A stretch of DNA of 62,770 bases, from contig NZ_JARXYZ010000044.1 of the NCBI RefSeq assembly GCF_029894125.1, forward strand, positions 1 through 62,770, in the 5' to 3' direction. This document shows positions 28,539-37,544 of the stretch, piece after piece (the first letter of the stretch is position 1; each line of letters starts with the position of its first letter). Below the pieces are notes generated by a model. That model saw only the letters and a list, made by a program, of their open reading frames with translations, was not told where the DNA came from and made no database searches. A program made the position numbers and the translations under genes. Source of the DNA: Kitasatospora sp. MAA19 (lineage in GTDB: Bacteria; Actinomycetota; Actinomycetes; Streptomycetales; Streptomycetaceae).

Positions 28539-30113
28539 CTACGCGTCGGCCTTCTCCGGCGCGGGCGCCTCGACCGGGGTGCCCGGGGCGGCCGCGGTGT
28601 CCAGGCCCCGCAGCAGCCGCCAGGCCATCGCGGCCGCGCCGACCAGCAGTACGGCGGCCAGGAGGCCGGCACTGTTCATGCCGTGCACGAAGGACTCCTG
28701 GGCGCTCGCCAGCAGCGGCTCCGCGACGCCCTGCGGCAGCCCGTGCGCCGTCTCCACCGCCGCGCCCAGCGACTCGCCGGCCCGCGCCGCGGCCGCTGCG
28801 TCCGTCCCCGCCGGGACGGTGAGCCCGCTCGCGTAGATCGAGCCGACCACCGAGCCGACCAGCGCGATGCCGAGCGCGGTGCCCAGCTCGTACGCGGTCT
28901 CCGAGACCGCCGAGGCGGCGCCGGACTTCTCGGCGGGCGCGGCGCTCAGCACCAGGTCGGCGCCGAGCGTGTAGACCACCCCCTCGGCCGTCCCGACCAG
29001 CAGGAAGGACGCGGCCAGCAGCAGGTAGGTGGTGTCCTGCTGGAGCCAGCCGAGCACGCCCACGCCGAGGCCCATGGCCAGCAGGCAGCCGGTCAGCGCC
29101 GCCCGGGCGCCGGTGCGCCGCACCAGCCGGGCCGTCAGCAGGCCGCCGACCACCGCGCCGACGAAGGCGGGCAGCTCCGCCAGGCCCGCTCGCAGCGGCT
29201 CGTAGCCGCGGACCAGCTGGAGGTACTGCGAGGTCACGAAGACCATCCCGGACAGGCCGATCAGGGCGATCAGCGAGGCCAGTACGGCGGCGGTGAACCG
29301 CCGGTCGCGGAACAGCCGCACGTCCAGCAGCGGGGTCTCCAGCCGCAGCTGGCGGCGGACGAAGACGGTCAGCGCGGCGGCGCCCAGCACGAACGCGACC
29401 GGGACGTCCCAGCGGGCCACACCGTGAGCGGCGGCCTCCTTGATCGCGTAGACCGTGCCGATCACCCCGGCCATCGACAGGGCGACGCTGAGCACGTCCC
29501 AGCGGCCCGGCTTCGGGTCCTTGGACTCCGGCAGCAGCCAGCTGCCGAACACCAGCAGCAGGAGCAGGATCGGGATGTTCAGCAGGAACACCGAGCCCCA
29601 CCAGAAGTGCTCCAGCAGCACCCCGCCGACCACCGGTCCGAGTGCGGCGCCGGCGGTGGCGGCCGCGCCCCAGATGCCGATCGCGGTGGCCCGCTCCCGG
29701 TCGTCCGGGAAGAGGCCGCGGATCAGCGACAGGGTCGAGGGCATGATCGTCGCCCCGGCGACGCCGAGCAGCGCGCGGGCCACGATCAGCCAGCTCGCGC
29801 CGGGGGCGTAGGCGGCCAGCAGCGAGGCGGCGCCGAACGCGGCGGCGCCGATCAGCAGCAGCTTCTTGCGCCCGATCCGGTCGCTGAGCGCGCCCATGCT
29901 GACCAGCAGGCCGGCCAGGACGAAGGAGTAGGAGTCGCCGATCCAGAGCAGCTGGGTGCCGCTGGGGCGCAGCGTCTCGCTGATGGAGGGGATGGCGAGG
30001 GAGAGGACGGTCGCGTCGAGGGCGACCACGGTGACGGCCAGGACGAGGACGGCCAGGCCGGTCCAGCGCTGGCGGGGGGTGCTGTGGGTGGGGGTGTGGA
30101 CGGTACTGCTCAT
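28539..30113 (-). CDS. MFS drug exporter, DHA2 (EmrB/QacA) type
   Basis: The 524-residue protein has about 14 membrane segments and the DHA2 motifs: D-A-T-V-L-S-L-A-I-P in helix 1, the loop 2-3 motif GALSDRIGRKKLLLIGA, and the motif C-like GAALGPVVGGVLLEHFWW. It should export toxic compounds by proton antiport. ATG 30113 overlaps the stop of the upstream TetR gene by 4 bp (ATGA), so the two are one operon and the regulator probably represses its own exporter. The open frame extends upstream to 30260, but that part is not exporter-like. Confidence 0.88.
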   Translation of the reverse strand: MSSTVHTPTHSTPRQRWTGLAVLVLAVTVVALDATVLSLAIPSISETLRPSGTQLLWIGDSYSFVLAGLLVSMGALSDRIGRKKLLLIGAAAFGAASLLAAYAPGASWLIVARALLGVAGATIMPSTLSLIRGLFPDDRERATAIGIWGAAATAGAALGPVVGGVLLEHFWWGSVFLLNIPILLLLLVFGSWLLPESKDPKPGRWDVLSVALSMAGVIGTVYAIKEAAAHGVARWDVPVAFVLGAAALTVFVRRQLRLETPLLDVRLFRDRRFTAAVLASLIALIGLSGMVFVTSQYLQLVRGYEPLRAGLAELPAFVGAVVGGLLTARLVRRTGARAALTGCLLAMGLGVGVLGWLQQDTTYLLLAASFLLVGTAEGVVYTLGADLVLSAAPAEKSGAASAVSETAYELGTALGIALVGSVVGSIYASGLTVPAGTDAAAAARAGESLGAAVETAHGLPQGVAEPLLASAQESFVHGMNSAGLLAAVLLVGAAAMAWRLLRGLDTAAAPGTPVEAPAPEKADA

Positions 30114-30715
30114 GGTGTATCGGTTTCCGGTGTGCGGGCCGAAGGTGCTGTGGGCGGGGGAGTGGGGGCGTCCGCTCGGCGCAGTGCGCCGCCGAGGAAC
30201 AGCTCGGCGAGCGAGAAGGCGGCGTCGCGCGGGGCGAGGCGGCCGTCCTGGATGGCCCACCCGATGCCGGCGACCAGGTCGAAGAAGGCCTCGCTCAGCC
30301 AGGCGGCGCTCAGCTCGATGCGGATCACGCCCTGTTGCTGGCCGCGCAGGAAGAGCGCGTGCAGCCGGGCTATCTGGACCTCCCAGAGGTCGTTGACGCC
30401 GTCGTCGTCGTAGAGCTGGTTCTCGCCGGCCAGGAAGGCGCAGAGCGCGGCGTCCGGGACGGCGGCGTCGACGAGCCGGCGCAGCGCGGCCTCGGCGTCG
30501 CCGTCCTCGACGGCGGCGGTGTCCAGGGCGGCGGCGAAGCGGTGCAGGCCGAGCAGGCCGACCTCGCGGATCAGGGCCTCGCGGCCGGGGAAGAGCCGGT
30601 GCAGGGTCGCGCGGCTGATCCCGGCGGCACGTGCGATCTCGTCCAGGTGAGCGGTCGGGCGGCGCGAGAGCACGCCGACGGCGGCTTCCAGGACGGTGTC
30701 GCGATCGGTGGCCAT
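30110..30715 (-). CDS. TetR family regulator of the MFS exporter
   Basis: This 201-residue protein has a TetR DNA-binding domain (DTVLEAAVGVLSRRPTAHLD, then EIARAAGISRATLHRLFPGR) and a ligand domain rich in Trp and Phe. A perfect dyad TGAGACAT-GG-ATGTCTCA lies 20-37 bp before ATG 30715 and is its likely operator. Two more ATGs lie 9-10 codons upstream; the downstream one fits family length best. It is translationally coupled to the exporter gene. Confidence 0.82.
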   Translation of the reverse strand: MATDRDTVLEAAVGVLSRRPTAHLDEIARAAGISRATLHRLFPGREALIREVGLLGLHRFAAALDTAAVEDGDAEAALRRLVDAAVPDAALCAFLAGENQLYDDDGVNDLWEVQIARLHALFLRGQQQGVIRIELSAAWLSEAFFDLVAGIGWAIQDGRLAPRDAAFSLAELFLGGALRRADAPTPPPTAPSARTPETDTP

Positions 30716-30734
30716 GATGCGAGTGTAGGTCATC

Positions 30735-30752
30735 TGAGACATGGATGTCTCA
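30735..30752. promoter_or_regulatory. Operator for the TetR/MFS operon
   Basis: TGAGACAT-GG-ATGTCTCA is a perfect 8+2+8 dyad just upstream of the TetR start. A further GAGTCTC lies about 15 bp on and may extend the site. Confidence 0.7.
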
Positions 30753-30804
30753 AAATGGCGATACGAGTCTCGGATGAGGCGTTGATCGCCAGCGTCGGGG
30801 CGGC

Positions 30805-30836
30805 AAAAAACCGGGGACGGCGGGTGCCGTCCCCGG
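30805..30836 (-). terminator. Rho-independent terminator after the sepF-like gene
   Basis: Read on the minus strand, CCGGGGACGG, a 6-nt loop and CCGTCCCCGG are followed by six T. It is about 75 bp beyond the sepF-like stop. Confidence 0.88.
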
Positions 30837-30909
30837 TCGGGGGTGCCGCGGTCGCGCGGCCGGTTCAGCTCTGTCGGGCTCGGCTCGACCGGTCCCGGCT
30901 CTGCTGGTC

Positions 30910-31302
30910 TCAGCTCTGGTTGTAGAACCCGGTCTCGTCGAGCGGTCGGTCGATCACCATGACCTCGACGTCGGCCGGGGTGAGCAGGAACACCCGGCGG
31001 GCGATCCGCTCGATGCCGCCCTGGGTGCCGAAGATCAGCCCGGAGGCGAAGTCCACCATCCGCTTGGCCTCGGCCTCCTCCATCTCGGTGAGGTCCATGA
31101 CCACCGGGATGCTCGCCCGGATGTGCTCGCCGACCGTGCGTGCCGCCTCGAAACCGGTCGGCCGCAAAGAGACGATCTTCGCGGGTGCGGGAGCGGACGA
31201 CACCGTCTCCTGCTCGACCCACTCGTCGTCGTACACCGCGGCCGGGTAGTTCCCCGAGGGCATCAGCCACCCGTTGTGGTGCTCGTCGCGAAGTGCTCCC
31301 AT
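30910..31302 (-). CDS. SepF-like cell division protein paralogue
   Basis: This 130-residue protein has a short variable N-terminus and a C-terminal SepF domain (KIVSLRPTGFEAARTVGEHI, PVVMDLTEMEEAEAKRMVDF, GGIERIARRVFLLTPADVEV). SepF binds FtsZ and membranes during septation. Streptomycetes carry, besides SepF itself, SepF-like paralogues (SflA, SflB) that influence branching and septation. This gene lies outside the usual ftsZ cluster and is short, so it is probably one of those. ATG 31302 follows GGGAGG. A terminator with a T6 run follows the gene. Confidence 0.85.
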   Translation of the reverse strand: MGALRDEHHNGWLMPSGNYPAAVYDDEWVEQETVSSAPAPAKIVSLRPTGFEAARTVGEHIRASIPVVMDLTEMEEAEAKRMVDFASGLIFGTQGGIERIARRVFLLTPADVEVMVIDRPLDETGFYNQS

Positions 31303-31572
31303 GCCGCGCCTCCCTGCCTCGTCCCGTCCTGGTCCCCCGGGGGTGCGTGTCCTTTTTGACACGTCATCCACTCGTCGGAACTGTCCGAGTATCGCACTGT
31401 TCACCGGTCCCGTGCCCGCTCGCGGCCCCCGTACGAGTCGCGCCATGCCGGTTGCCCGGGCGAACCCGGGCAACATCAGCGACGCGGCGGTGCGCCGTAC
31501 GGTTGCGCGCGTAGACCATATCGGTCGCGGTCGCCGCGTAATTGACCTTTTGTCAACAATGCGGAAACGATT

Positions 31573-32088
31573 TCACTCGCCGGTCGCGCCGTCCACCAGT
31601 TCGCGCAGGAGATCGGCGTGGCCGTTGTGTCGCGCGTACTCCTCGATCATGTGGACGAGGATCCAGCGCAGCGTCACTTCCTGGCCGCGGCGCAGCCGCT
31701 TGCCGACGGTGTCCAGCGACAGGCCGGCGCTCGCGCGGCGGGCTGCCTCGACCTCGGCGCGCCAGACGGCGAAGTCGGCCGCGACGTCGGCGGTGTCCAC
31801 CCCGTTGAAGTCGCCGTCCTCGTCGGCCTCCGTCCAGAAGTGGCCGCTGGTCAGCTCCTCGCCGCACAGGATGACCTGGAACCAGTGCTGTTCCACCTCG
31901 GCCATGTGCCGGACGAGGCCGAGCAGCGAGAGGCCGGACGGCGGGACGGAGCGCAGTCGCAGCTGGTCGTCGGTCAGACCCTCGCACTTGAGTGCGAGGG
32001 TGCTGCGGTGGTAGTCGAGCCAGGCGGTGAGCATGGCGGTCTCGTCGGCGGCCATCGGCGGGTCGACCCGCGGGGAGAGTTCGGTCAT
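31573..32088 (-). CDS. DinB/DUF664 family protein
   Basis: This 171-residue helical-bundle protein has the metal-binding histidines of the DinB superfamily: LLGLVRHMAEVEQHWF near residue 65 and ILVHMIEEYARHNGHADLLR near residue 150. Members include mycothiol-dependent detoxifying enzymes in actinobacteria, which is a plausible role here. ATG 32088 is chosen; an in-frame ATG three codons upstream is possible. It has no operon partner with an obvious link. Confidence 0.82.
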   Translation of the reverse strand: MTELSPRVDPPMAADETAMLTAWLDYHRSTLALKCEGLTDDQLRLRSVPPSGLSLLGLVRHMAEVEQHWFQVILCGEELTSGHFWTEADEDGDFNGVDTADVAADFAVWRAEVEAARRASAGLSLDTVGKRLRRGQEVTLRWILVHMIEEYARHNGHADLLRELVDGATGE

Positions 32089-32144
32089 GCGGGCCATCCT
32101 GGGGTCCGACGACCGGTGGGCGCGAACGATTTGCCGAGCGCCCC

Positions 32145-32861
32145 TCAGGCGGCCTGTGCGCGGCGACGGGCCACCGTGGCCCGCCACAGCCCGACCACGC
32201 TGCCCAGCACGAGCAGCGCGATCACCCCGGCCGACACCAGGAAGGCCGCCGAGCCCGGCTCGCCCGCGCTGGCCGCCGCCGTCACGTACACGGCGGTGGT
32301 CGGCACCACGCCGATCGCGGTGGCGAACAGGAAGGGCGGGAAGCGGACCCCGGAGAAGGCCGCGCCGTAGTTGGCCGCCTGGAACGGCATGCCCGGCAGC
32401 AGCCGCAGCACCAGCACGCTGCGGAAGCCCTGCTCGGTGAACCGCCGGTCGAGCGTGCCGAGCACCCGCCCGCGCAGGTACGGGCGCAGCGCCTCGCGGC
32501 CGAGTCCCCGGCCGAGCCCGAACGCCATGGCCGCGCCGAGCGTGGTGCCGAGCACCGCCAGCAGGACGCCCTGCTGGATGCCGAGCAGCAGTCCGGCGGC
32601 GGCGTTCAGCGCGGGCCGGGGGACGAAGGCGAGGGTGCCGAGCGCGTACACGGCGGCGAACAGCGGGGCGAACCAGTACCCGGGCATCCGGTGGGCGAGC
32701 CCACCGTCCAGCAGCGCCGTCGGGCTCCACAGCAGCAGCGAACCGGCCGCGGCGCCGAGCAGCACCACCAGCAGCGCGAACCGCCACCACGGCGAACGCG
32801 GCGCGGGGCCGGACGGCGGCGGCTCGGCGGCGACGGGCGGGGGCGTTGCGGGTGCGGGCAC
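32145..32861 (-). CDS. TVP38/TMEM64 (VTT domain) membrane protein
   Basis: The 238-residue protein has about six membrane segments and the VTT/SNARE-associated signature (FVPRPALNAAAGLLLGIQQG, GRGLGREALRPYL, RLLPGMPFQAANYGAAFSGV). The Pro/Ala-rich N-terminus is cytosolic. VTT proteins are proposed lipid or metabolite transporters or scramblases. It may share a transcript with the flanking minus-strand genes, although gaps of about 56 bp separate them. Confidence 0.82.
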   Translation of the reverse strand: MPAPATPPPVAAEPPPSGPAPRSPWWRFALLVVLLGAAAGSLLLWSPTALLDGGLAHRMPGYWFAPLFAAVYALGTLAFVPRPALNAAAGLLLGIQQGVLLAVLGTTLGAAMAFGLGRGLGREALRPYLRGRVLGTLDRRFTEQGFRSVLVLRLLPGMPFQAANYGAAFSGVRFPPFLFATAIGVVPTTAVYVTAAASAGEPGSAAFLVSAGVIALLVLGSVVGLWRATVARRRAQAA

Positions 32862-32917
32862 CGGCCGAGCCTAACCGGTTCCCCGGAGCGGCCGGCGACC
32901 GCGTCCCGCCGCCGTGA

Positions 32918-33454
32918 TCAGCTGTACGGCGGCTTCTCCGGGTTGTAGTGCCAGAACTGGTTGTCGCCGCTGTGGTACTCCCACTGGATCACCGGGGTGC
33001 CGTTGGTCAGGGCGCCGCCCGAGACGTCCAGGACGAGGCCGCTGTAGCCGTTCACGATCCGGCGGGGCGTTCCGGGGTGGCTGGCCGGAGGGTCGCTCCA
33101 GCTCTGGTTGGCGCCGCCGTCGCAGGTCCACTGGTCGGCCTGGGTGCCCCAGGTGGTGCTGAAGGCCGGCATGTCCAGACACTTGCCGCTGTTCAGGTTC
33201 ACCCAGCCGCGGGCGGTCTGCGTCCACTGCTGGTTGGAGCCGCCGGTGCAGGTCCAGATCCGGACCGGGGCGCCGTCGTCGGTGCGCCAGTCGGCGACCT
33301 CCAGGCAGAGGTCGTTCGGGCCCGGGTACATGCCGGTGCGGATCTCGGCGGGCCCGAAGTCGGTGGTGGCCGCCGGGGCGGGTGGGGCGGTGAGCGCCAC
33401 CGTGGCGGTGGCGAGGACGGCGGTGGCGGCGAGGAGCCGGGTACGAGGGAACAT
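32918..33454 (-). CDS. Secreted ricin-type beta-trefoil lectin domain protein
   Basis: The 178-residue protein has a signal peptide of about 29 residues (ending APPAPAATT) and a ricin-B type carbohydrate-binding trefoil with repeated Q-x-W features: CTGGSNQQW, CDGGANQSW and HSGDNQFW, plus LCLEVADW and KCLDMPAF repeat starts. There is no catalytic domain, so it is a free-standing lectin acting outside the cell. Its start overlaps the stop of the upstream hydrolase gene by one base (TGATG), indicating co-translation. The GGAGGA box lies inside the hydrolase gene. Confidence 0.85.
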   Translation of the reverse strand: MFPRTRLLAATAVLATATVALTAPPAPAATTDFGPAEIRTGMYPGPNDLCLEVADWRTDDGAPVRIWTCTGGSNQQWTQTARGWVNLNSGKCLDMPAFSTTWGTQADQWTCDGGANQSWSDPPASHPGTPRRIVNGYSGLVLDVSGGALTNGTPVIQWEYHSGDNQFWHYNPEKPPYS

Positions 33455-34251
33455 CAGATCGTCCTCCGGGGGGTCGCGGATGCGGTGCGGCCGGCGAGGA
33501 ATCCCAGCAGGCGTTGCCAGGAGTCCCGGGCCGCCTCGGAGTATTCGACAGCGGAGAGCTCGAAGAAGTTGTGCGGCGCGCCCGGGTAGGTGACGAACTC
33601 GTGCGGCCCGCCGGCCGCGGTGAGCGCCGCGTCGAAGGCGTCGACGGTGGCGCGCGGGATGTGTTCGTCGGCGCCGCCCCAGAAAGCCAGGATCGGCGCG
33701 GTGAGGCCGGCGGCGAGCTGGGTGGGCCCCGGGGCGCCGTTGATCGTGTCGGGGTGGCCGTAGTAGCCGACCGCGCCGGCCAGCCCGAAGCGGGGCGCGG
33801 CGGTGCGGAAGGCCTGACGGCCGCCGAAGCAGAAGCCGAGCGCGACCACCTCGGCCGGCCCGGCGGCGCGCAGCCGGTCGAGGCCGGCGGCGATGTCGGC
33901 GTCCAGGCCCTCGGGAGTGAGCGCGAGCAGGTGGGGGAGCAGGCCGGGCAGTTCGCCGAATTCCGTCGGGCGGTTTTCCGGGTCGGCTCCGGCGGTGCGG
34001 CCGTAGTAGTCGAGGACGAGCGCGGGGTGGCCCTGTTCGGCGAGTCGGGCGGCGGTCTGCCGGTAGAAGCCGGAAAGCCCCTTGTTGTCCGGCAGAATCA
34101 GGACGCCGGCCCCGGTGGCCACCTCCGGGCGGGCCAGGAAGGCGGCGAACTCGGTGCCGTCCGCCGAGGTCAGGGTGAGTGCCGAGGCCTCGGCCAGGGG
34201 CCAGAGCGCGGGGGTGAAGGCGGGCGGGGCGGCGTCGGGGTCGTAGCACAC
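33454..34251 (-). CDS. Dienelactone hydrolase family protein
   Basis: This 265-residue alpha/beta hydrolase has the dienelactone-hydrolase nucleophile elbow G-F-C-F-G-G with catalytic Cys, an Asp in WGGADEHIPRATVDAF and the His in YPGAPHNFFEL. The first strand region LILPDNKGLSGFYRQTAARL is typical. It hydrolyses dienelactones or other esters in the cytoplasm. It is translationally coupled to a secreted lectin gene, an odd pairing with no obvious shared pathway. Confidence 0.85.
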   Translation of the reverse strand: MCYDPDAAPPAFTPALWPLAEASALTLTSADGTEFAAFLARPEVATGAGVLILPDNKGLSGFYRQTAARLAEQGHPALVLDYYGRTAGADPENRPTEFGELPGLLPHLLALTPEGLDADIAAGLDRLRAAGPAEVVALGFCFGGRQAFRTAAPRFGLAGAVGYYGHPDTINGAPGPTQLAAGLTAPILAFWGGADEHIPRATVDAFDAALTAAGGPHEFVTYPGAPHNFFELSAVEYSEAARDSWQRLLGFLAGRTASATPRRTI

Positions 34252-34342
34252 GGGGGATTCCTCCGCGGATCGCGAAAACTGCCGGACGCGGATGCGCCCG
34301 GCAGTCGGCGATATTAGCGAGGAATTCCCCGGAATTCTCTGA

Positions 34343-35587
34343 TCATATCGCGGAAAGATCTTTATTGGAAGTGCTTTCCGGTGACATTGCGGTCACATTC
34401 CCGGCGGCGTCGGTGGAATTCGGCTCGGCCCGGCGCAGGGCTCCGGCGCTCAGCAGCAGGGCGAAGGCGAGTGCGGTGACCAGGCCGAAGGAGACGGTCA
34501 GCGAGGTCGCCTGGGCGAGGGCGCCGATGATCGCCGGGGCGACCAGGCCGGAGGTGTAGGTGACGGTGGCGACGCCCGCGATGGACTGGCTGGGGTTGCT
34601 GCCGATCCGTCCGGCCGCCGCGAAGGCCAGCGGGACGGTGACCGCGATGCCGACACCGATCAGGGCGAAGCCGGGGATGGCGAGCGCCGGGCTGTCGGCG
34701 GCCACCACCAGCAGGCCGCCGGCGGTGGCGACGGCGCCGCCGAGGCGGGTGGTGCGGACGGCGCCGAGCCGGCGGATCACCGCGTCCCCGGCGAGGCGGC
34801 TGGCGGCCATGGTGAGCGAGAAGGCGGTGTAGGAGGCGGCCGCGACGGCGGCCGAGGCGCCGGTGACGTCCCGCAGGTAGACGCCGCTCCAGTCCATCGA
34901 GGCGCCCTCGGCGAAGACGGCGCAGAAGCCGACCAGGCCGATCACCAGCGAACTGCGCGGCGGCAGTGCGAACCGTGGCGGCGCCTCCGCCTCCTCCGGC
35001 GCCCGCAGGTCGGGCAGGCCCCGGCAGATCGGCTGCGCCAGGGCGAGCAGCACCAGCGCGGTGACGGCCAGCTGGAGCCGGGCGTCGAGGTCGAGGTGGG
35101 CGGCGAGGATGCCGAAGCCGGAGGCCAGCAGCCCGCCCGCGCTCCACATCCCGTGCAGCCCGGACATGATCGAGCGGCCGAGCCGTTGCTCGATCTCCAC
35201 GCCCTGCGCGTTCATCGCGACGTCCGCCATCCCGGCCGTGGCGCCGTAGGCGAGCAGCGCCGCGCACAGCACCGGCAGCGAGGGGGCGAGCGCGGGCAGG
35301 GCGAGGGCCAGGCACCAGAGCGAGACCAGTCCGCGGACCGCCGCCCGGCCGCCGTAGCGGTGGACGAACCGGCCGGCCAGCGGCATCGCGAGGGAGGAGC
35401 CGATGGCGGGCATCACCAGGGCCAGGCCGAGCTGGCCGGGGGAGAGGTCGAGGCGGTCCTGGATCCATGGGATGCGGGTGACGAAGCTGCCGCTGACGGC
35501 GCCGTGCACGCCGAAGACCAGGGCGATGCTCGCCCTGGCCCGGCGTGGGGCGGTCAGCGGCTCCAGTGGCTGTGCGGTCGTGCTCAT
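34343..35587 (-). CDS. MFS transporter, FucP/YbjJ-like
   Basis: The 414-residue protein has 12 predicted membrane helices. The N-terminal segment FGVHGAVSGSFVTRIPWIQD and the pattern GLHGMWSAGGLLASGFGILA are typical of YbjJ-type MFS carriers. It is divergent from a ROK regulator, which probably controls it; the intergenic region holds two dyads. The substrate is unknown, perhaps a sugar-like compound given the ROK partner. The C-terminal tail (about 30 residues) is polar and cytosolic. Confidence 0.82.
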   Translation of the reverse strand: MSTTAQPLEPLTAPRRARASIALVFGVHGAVSGSFVTRIPWIQDRLDLSPGQLGLALVMPAIGSSLAMPLAGRFVHRYGGRAAVRGLVSLWCLALALPALAPSLPVLCAALLAYGATAGMADVAMNAQGVEIEQRLGRSIMSGLHGMWSAGGLLASGFGILAAHLDLDARLQLAVTALVLLALAQPICRGLPDLRAPEEAEAPPRFALPPRSSLVIGLVGFCAVFAEGASMDWSGVYLRDVTGASAAVAAASYTAFSLTMAASRLAGDAVIRRLGAVRTTRLGGAVATAGGLLVVAADSPALAIPGFALIGVGIAVTVPLAFAAAGRIGSNPSQSIAGVATVTYTSGLVAPAIIGALAQATSLTVSFGLVTALAFALLLSAGALRRAEPNSTDAAGNVTAMSPESTSNKDLSAI

Positions 35588-35698
35588 CCGGTGGTCCCTC
35601 CCGGGTCGCGCGTGGTGGGGCGCGACGGTGCCCTGTGGGTGGTGTACGTGTACCCCGTTCGGTCCGCGCGGCGGAGTCAGCCGTCCGGCGGAGGGTTC

Positions 35699-35727
35699 GA
35701 TAAAATTATCAGGAAGGGACCCTGATA
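35699..35727. promoter_or_regulatory. Dyads between the MFS and ROK genes
   Basis: GATAA-AA-TTATC at 35699-35710 overlaps TATCAGG-7 bp-CCTGATA at 35707-35727. The AT-rich dyad is striking in this GC-rich DNA. They lie 27 bp before the ROK start and 112 bp from the MFS start, so they are probable ROK operators. Confidence 0.65.
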
Positions 35728-35753
35728 GAAACACTCTGGAAGGATGAGCTGCC

Positions 35754-36962
35754 ATGACCACCGCGCGTTCGGCCACACCGAGCACCGCCCGGGCGATCAA
35801 CGACCGGCTGGCGCTCAACCTGCTCCTCGAACAGGGCCCCCTGACCGCGACCGAGTTGCGCGACCTCACCGGCCTCTCCCGGCCGACCGTCGCCGACCTG
35901 CTCGACCGCCTCCAGCGCACCGGCCTGGTCGCCCTCGTCGGCGAACGGGGCGAGCAGCGCCGCGGCCCCAACGCCAGGCTCTACGCGCTGGTCGCCTCCC
36001 GCGCCCACATCGCCGCCTTCGACGTGCGCTCCGGCGGCGTCAGCCTGGTCGTCGCCGACCTCGCCGGGCGCACCCTGGCCGGCGCCGAGGTCCCGGTCGA
36101 GGAGGGCGAGGCGCCCGACCTCGCCGGGCGCCTCGTGCGCACCCTGCTGGACACCGCGCGCGGCGTCGGGGTCGAGCGGCTGCACACCGTCGCGGTCGGC
36201 GCCCCCGGGCTGGTCGACCCCGCCACCGGGAGCCTCAACAGCACCGGGAAGCTCCCCGCCTGGCACGCCGACCTGCTCGCCGAACTGCGGCGGCTGCCCG
36301 GCACCGACGTGATCCTGGAGAACGAGGTCAACCTGGCCGGCCGGGCCGAGTACCGGATCGGCGCCGCCCGCGACCGCGACACCTTCGTGCTGCTCTGGCT
36401 CGGCCACGGCGTCGGCGCCGGCGTCGTCCTGGACGGGCGGCTGCGCCGCGGCTTCTCCGGCGGTACCGGCGAGATCGGCTTCCTGCCCGTCCCCGGCACC
36501 GGCAGCCTGCCCAGCGCCACCGGCTGCGACGGCGGCTTCCACAGCCTGGCCGGCAGCGCCGCGGTCTGTGACCTCGCCCGCGCCCATGCGCTGCCCCTCC
36601 CCGCCGGGGACGTCCTCGCGGCCGGGGACGCCCCCGCCGCCGAGGCGGCCGTCCGCGCGGCGCTGACCGCACTCGGCCCGGGCGAGCCCGGCGGGCCGTT
36701 CCTGGACGCGCTGGCCGAGCGGATCGCCATCGGCGCGGCCGGCATCTGCGTCGTCCTCGACCCGGGCTGCGTGGTGCTCGGCGGCGAGATCGGCCGGGCC
36801 GGCGGTGCCGAGCTGGCCGGCCGGGTCGAACGGCGGCTGGCCGAGCTCTCCCCGCTGCGCACCGAGGTCCGGGCCGGGACGGCGGGCGGCGGCGCGGTGC
36901 TGGCCGGGGCCGTCCTCACCGCCGGGGACGCGGTGCGGCGGGACCTCTTCGGCGAGCCCTGA
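35754..36962 (+). CDS. ROK family transcriptional regulator
   Basis: The 402-residue protein has an N-terminal winged helix (LTATELRDLTGLSRPTVADL, then LDRLQRTGLV) and a ROK sugar-kinase-like domain (VAVGAPGLVDPATGSLNSTG, GHGVGAGVVLDGRLRRGFSG). The zinc site of typical ROK proteins is absent: GEIGF replaces GEIGH, and the Cys cluster is reduced to A-T-G-C-D-G-G-F-H. It may therefore sense a ligand differently or not at all. Divergent from an MFS transporter gene with shared dyads, it probably represses that transporter. Confidence 0.85.
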   Translation: MTTARSATPSTARAINDRLALNLLLEQGPLTATELRDLTGLSRPTVADLLDRLQRTGLVALVGERGEQRRGPNARLYALVASRAHIAAFDVRSGGVSLVVADLAGRTLAGAEVPVEEGEAPDLAGRLVRTLLDTARGVGVERLHTVAVGAPGLVDPATGSLNSTGKLPAWHADLLAELRRLPGTDVILENEVNLAGRAEYRIGAARDRDTFVLLWLGHGVGAGVVLDGRLRRGFSGGTGEIGFLPVPGTGSLPSATGCDGGFHSLAGSAAVCDLARAHALPLPAGDVLAAGDAPAAEAAVRAALTALGPGEPGGPFLDALAERIAIGAAGICVVLDPGCVVLGGEIGRAGGAELAGRVERRLAELSPLRTEVRAGTAGGGAVLAGAVLTAGDAVRRDLFGEP

Positions 36963-37061
36963 CCCGGCTCGCTTGGCGGCCCCGGCCGCCGGTACGGCAG
37001 GATGACGGCGACGGCCCGCCCCGGGTGCGCCGTCCCCGTGCCCCATGGCCGGTGTCATCCG

Positions 37062-37100
37062 CAGAGCCAGAGTCAGAGCCAGAGCCAGAGTCAGTGTCAG
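37062..37100 (+). repeat. Hexanucleotide tandem repeat (CAGAGC/CAGAGT)
   Basis: Just over six 6-bp units of CAGAGC, CAGAGT or CAGTGT stand head to tail directly before the AGGAG box of the downstream gene. Such a microsatellite can change length by slippage and shift upstream spacing. Confidence 0.75.
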
Positions 37101-37109
37101 GAGTCGCAC

Positions 37110-37526
37110 ATGGGCCAGCCCGAGGCGCCGGTCAACCCGTACCGCATCGGCGAGGCCGCGGCGCTGCTCGGCGTCAGCGCCGACACCCTGCGGCGCTGGG
37201 TGGACGCCGGGCGGGTCGCGGCCGAGCGGGACGAGCACGGCCACCGGATCATCCCCGGCGCCGACCTCGCCGCCTTCGCCCGTGAGCTGGCCCGGCCGGA
37301 GAACGTCGAGGCCGAGGGCCGCCCGTCCTCGGCCCGCAACCGCTTTCCCGGGATCGTCACCAACGTGGTGCTCGGCGACGTGGCCGCCCAGGTGGAGATC
37401 CAGGCGGGGCCGTTCCGGGTGGTGTCGCTGATCAGCCGGGAGTCGGCGGAGGAGCTGAACCTCGTCCCCGGTGCACCCGCCACGGCGGTCATCAAGTCCA
37501 CCAATGTGATGATCGAACGGCGCTAG
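37110..37526 (+). CDS. Helix-turn-helix protein with TOBE (molybdate-binding-like) domain
   Basis: This 138-residue protein joins a MerR/excisionase-like helix-turn-helix (YRIGEAAALLGVSADTLRRW, VDAGRV) to a Mop-type TOBE domain (NRFPGIVTNVVLGDVAAQVE, AVIKSTNVMIERR). Such MopI-like proteins bind molybdate or tungstate and either store it or regulate its transport. No modABC genes are in the window. ATG 37110 follows CAGGAG at the end of a tandem repeat. Confidence 0.85.
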   Translation: MGQPEAPVNPYRIGEAAALLGVSADTLRRWVDAGRVAAERDEHGHRIIPGADLAAFARELARPENVEAEGRPSSARNRFPGIVTNVVLGDVAAQVEIQAGPFRVVSLISRESAEELNLVPGAPATAVIKSTNVMIERR

Positions 37527-37544
37527 TCCGTAGTCCCCAGTCCC

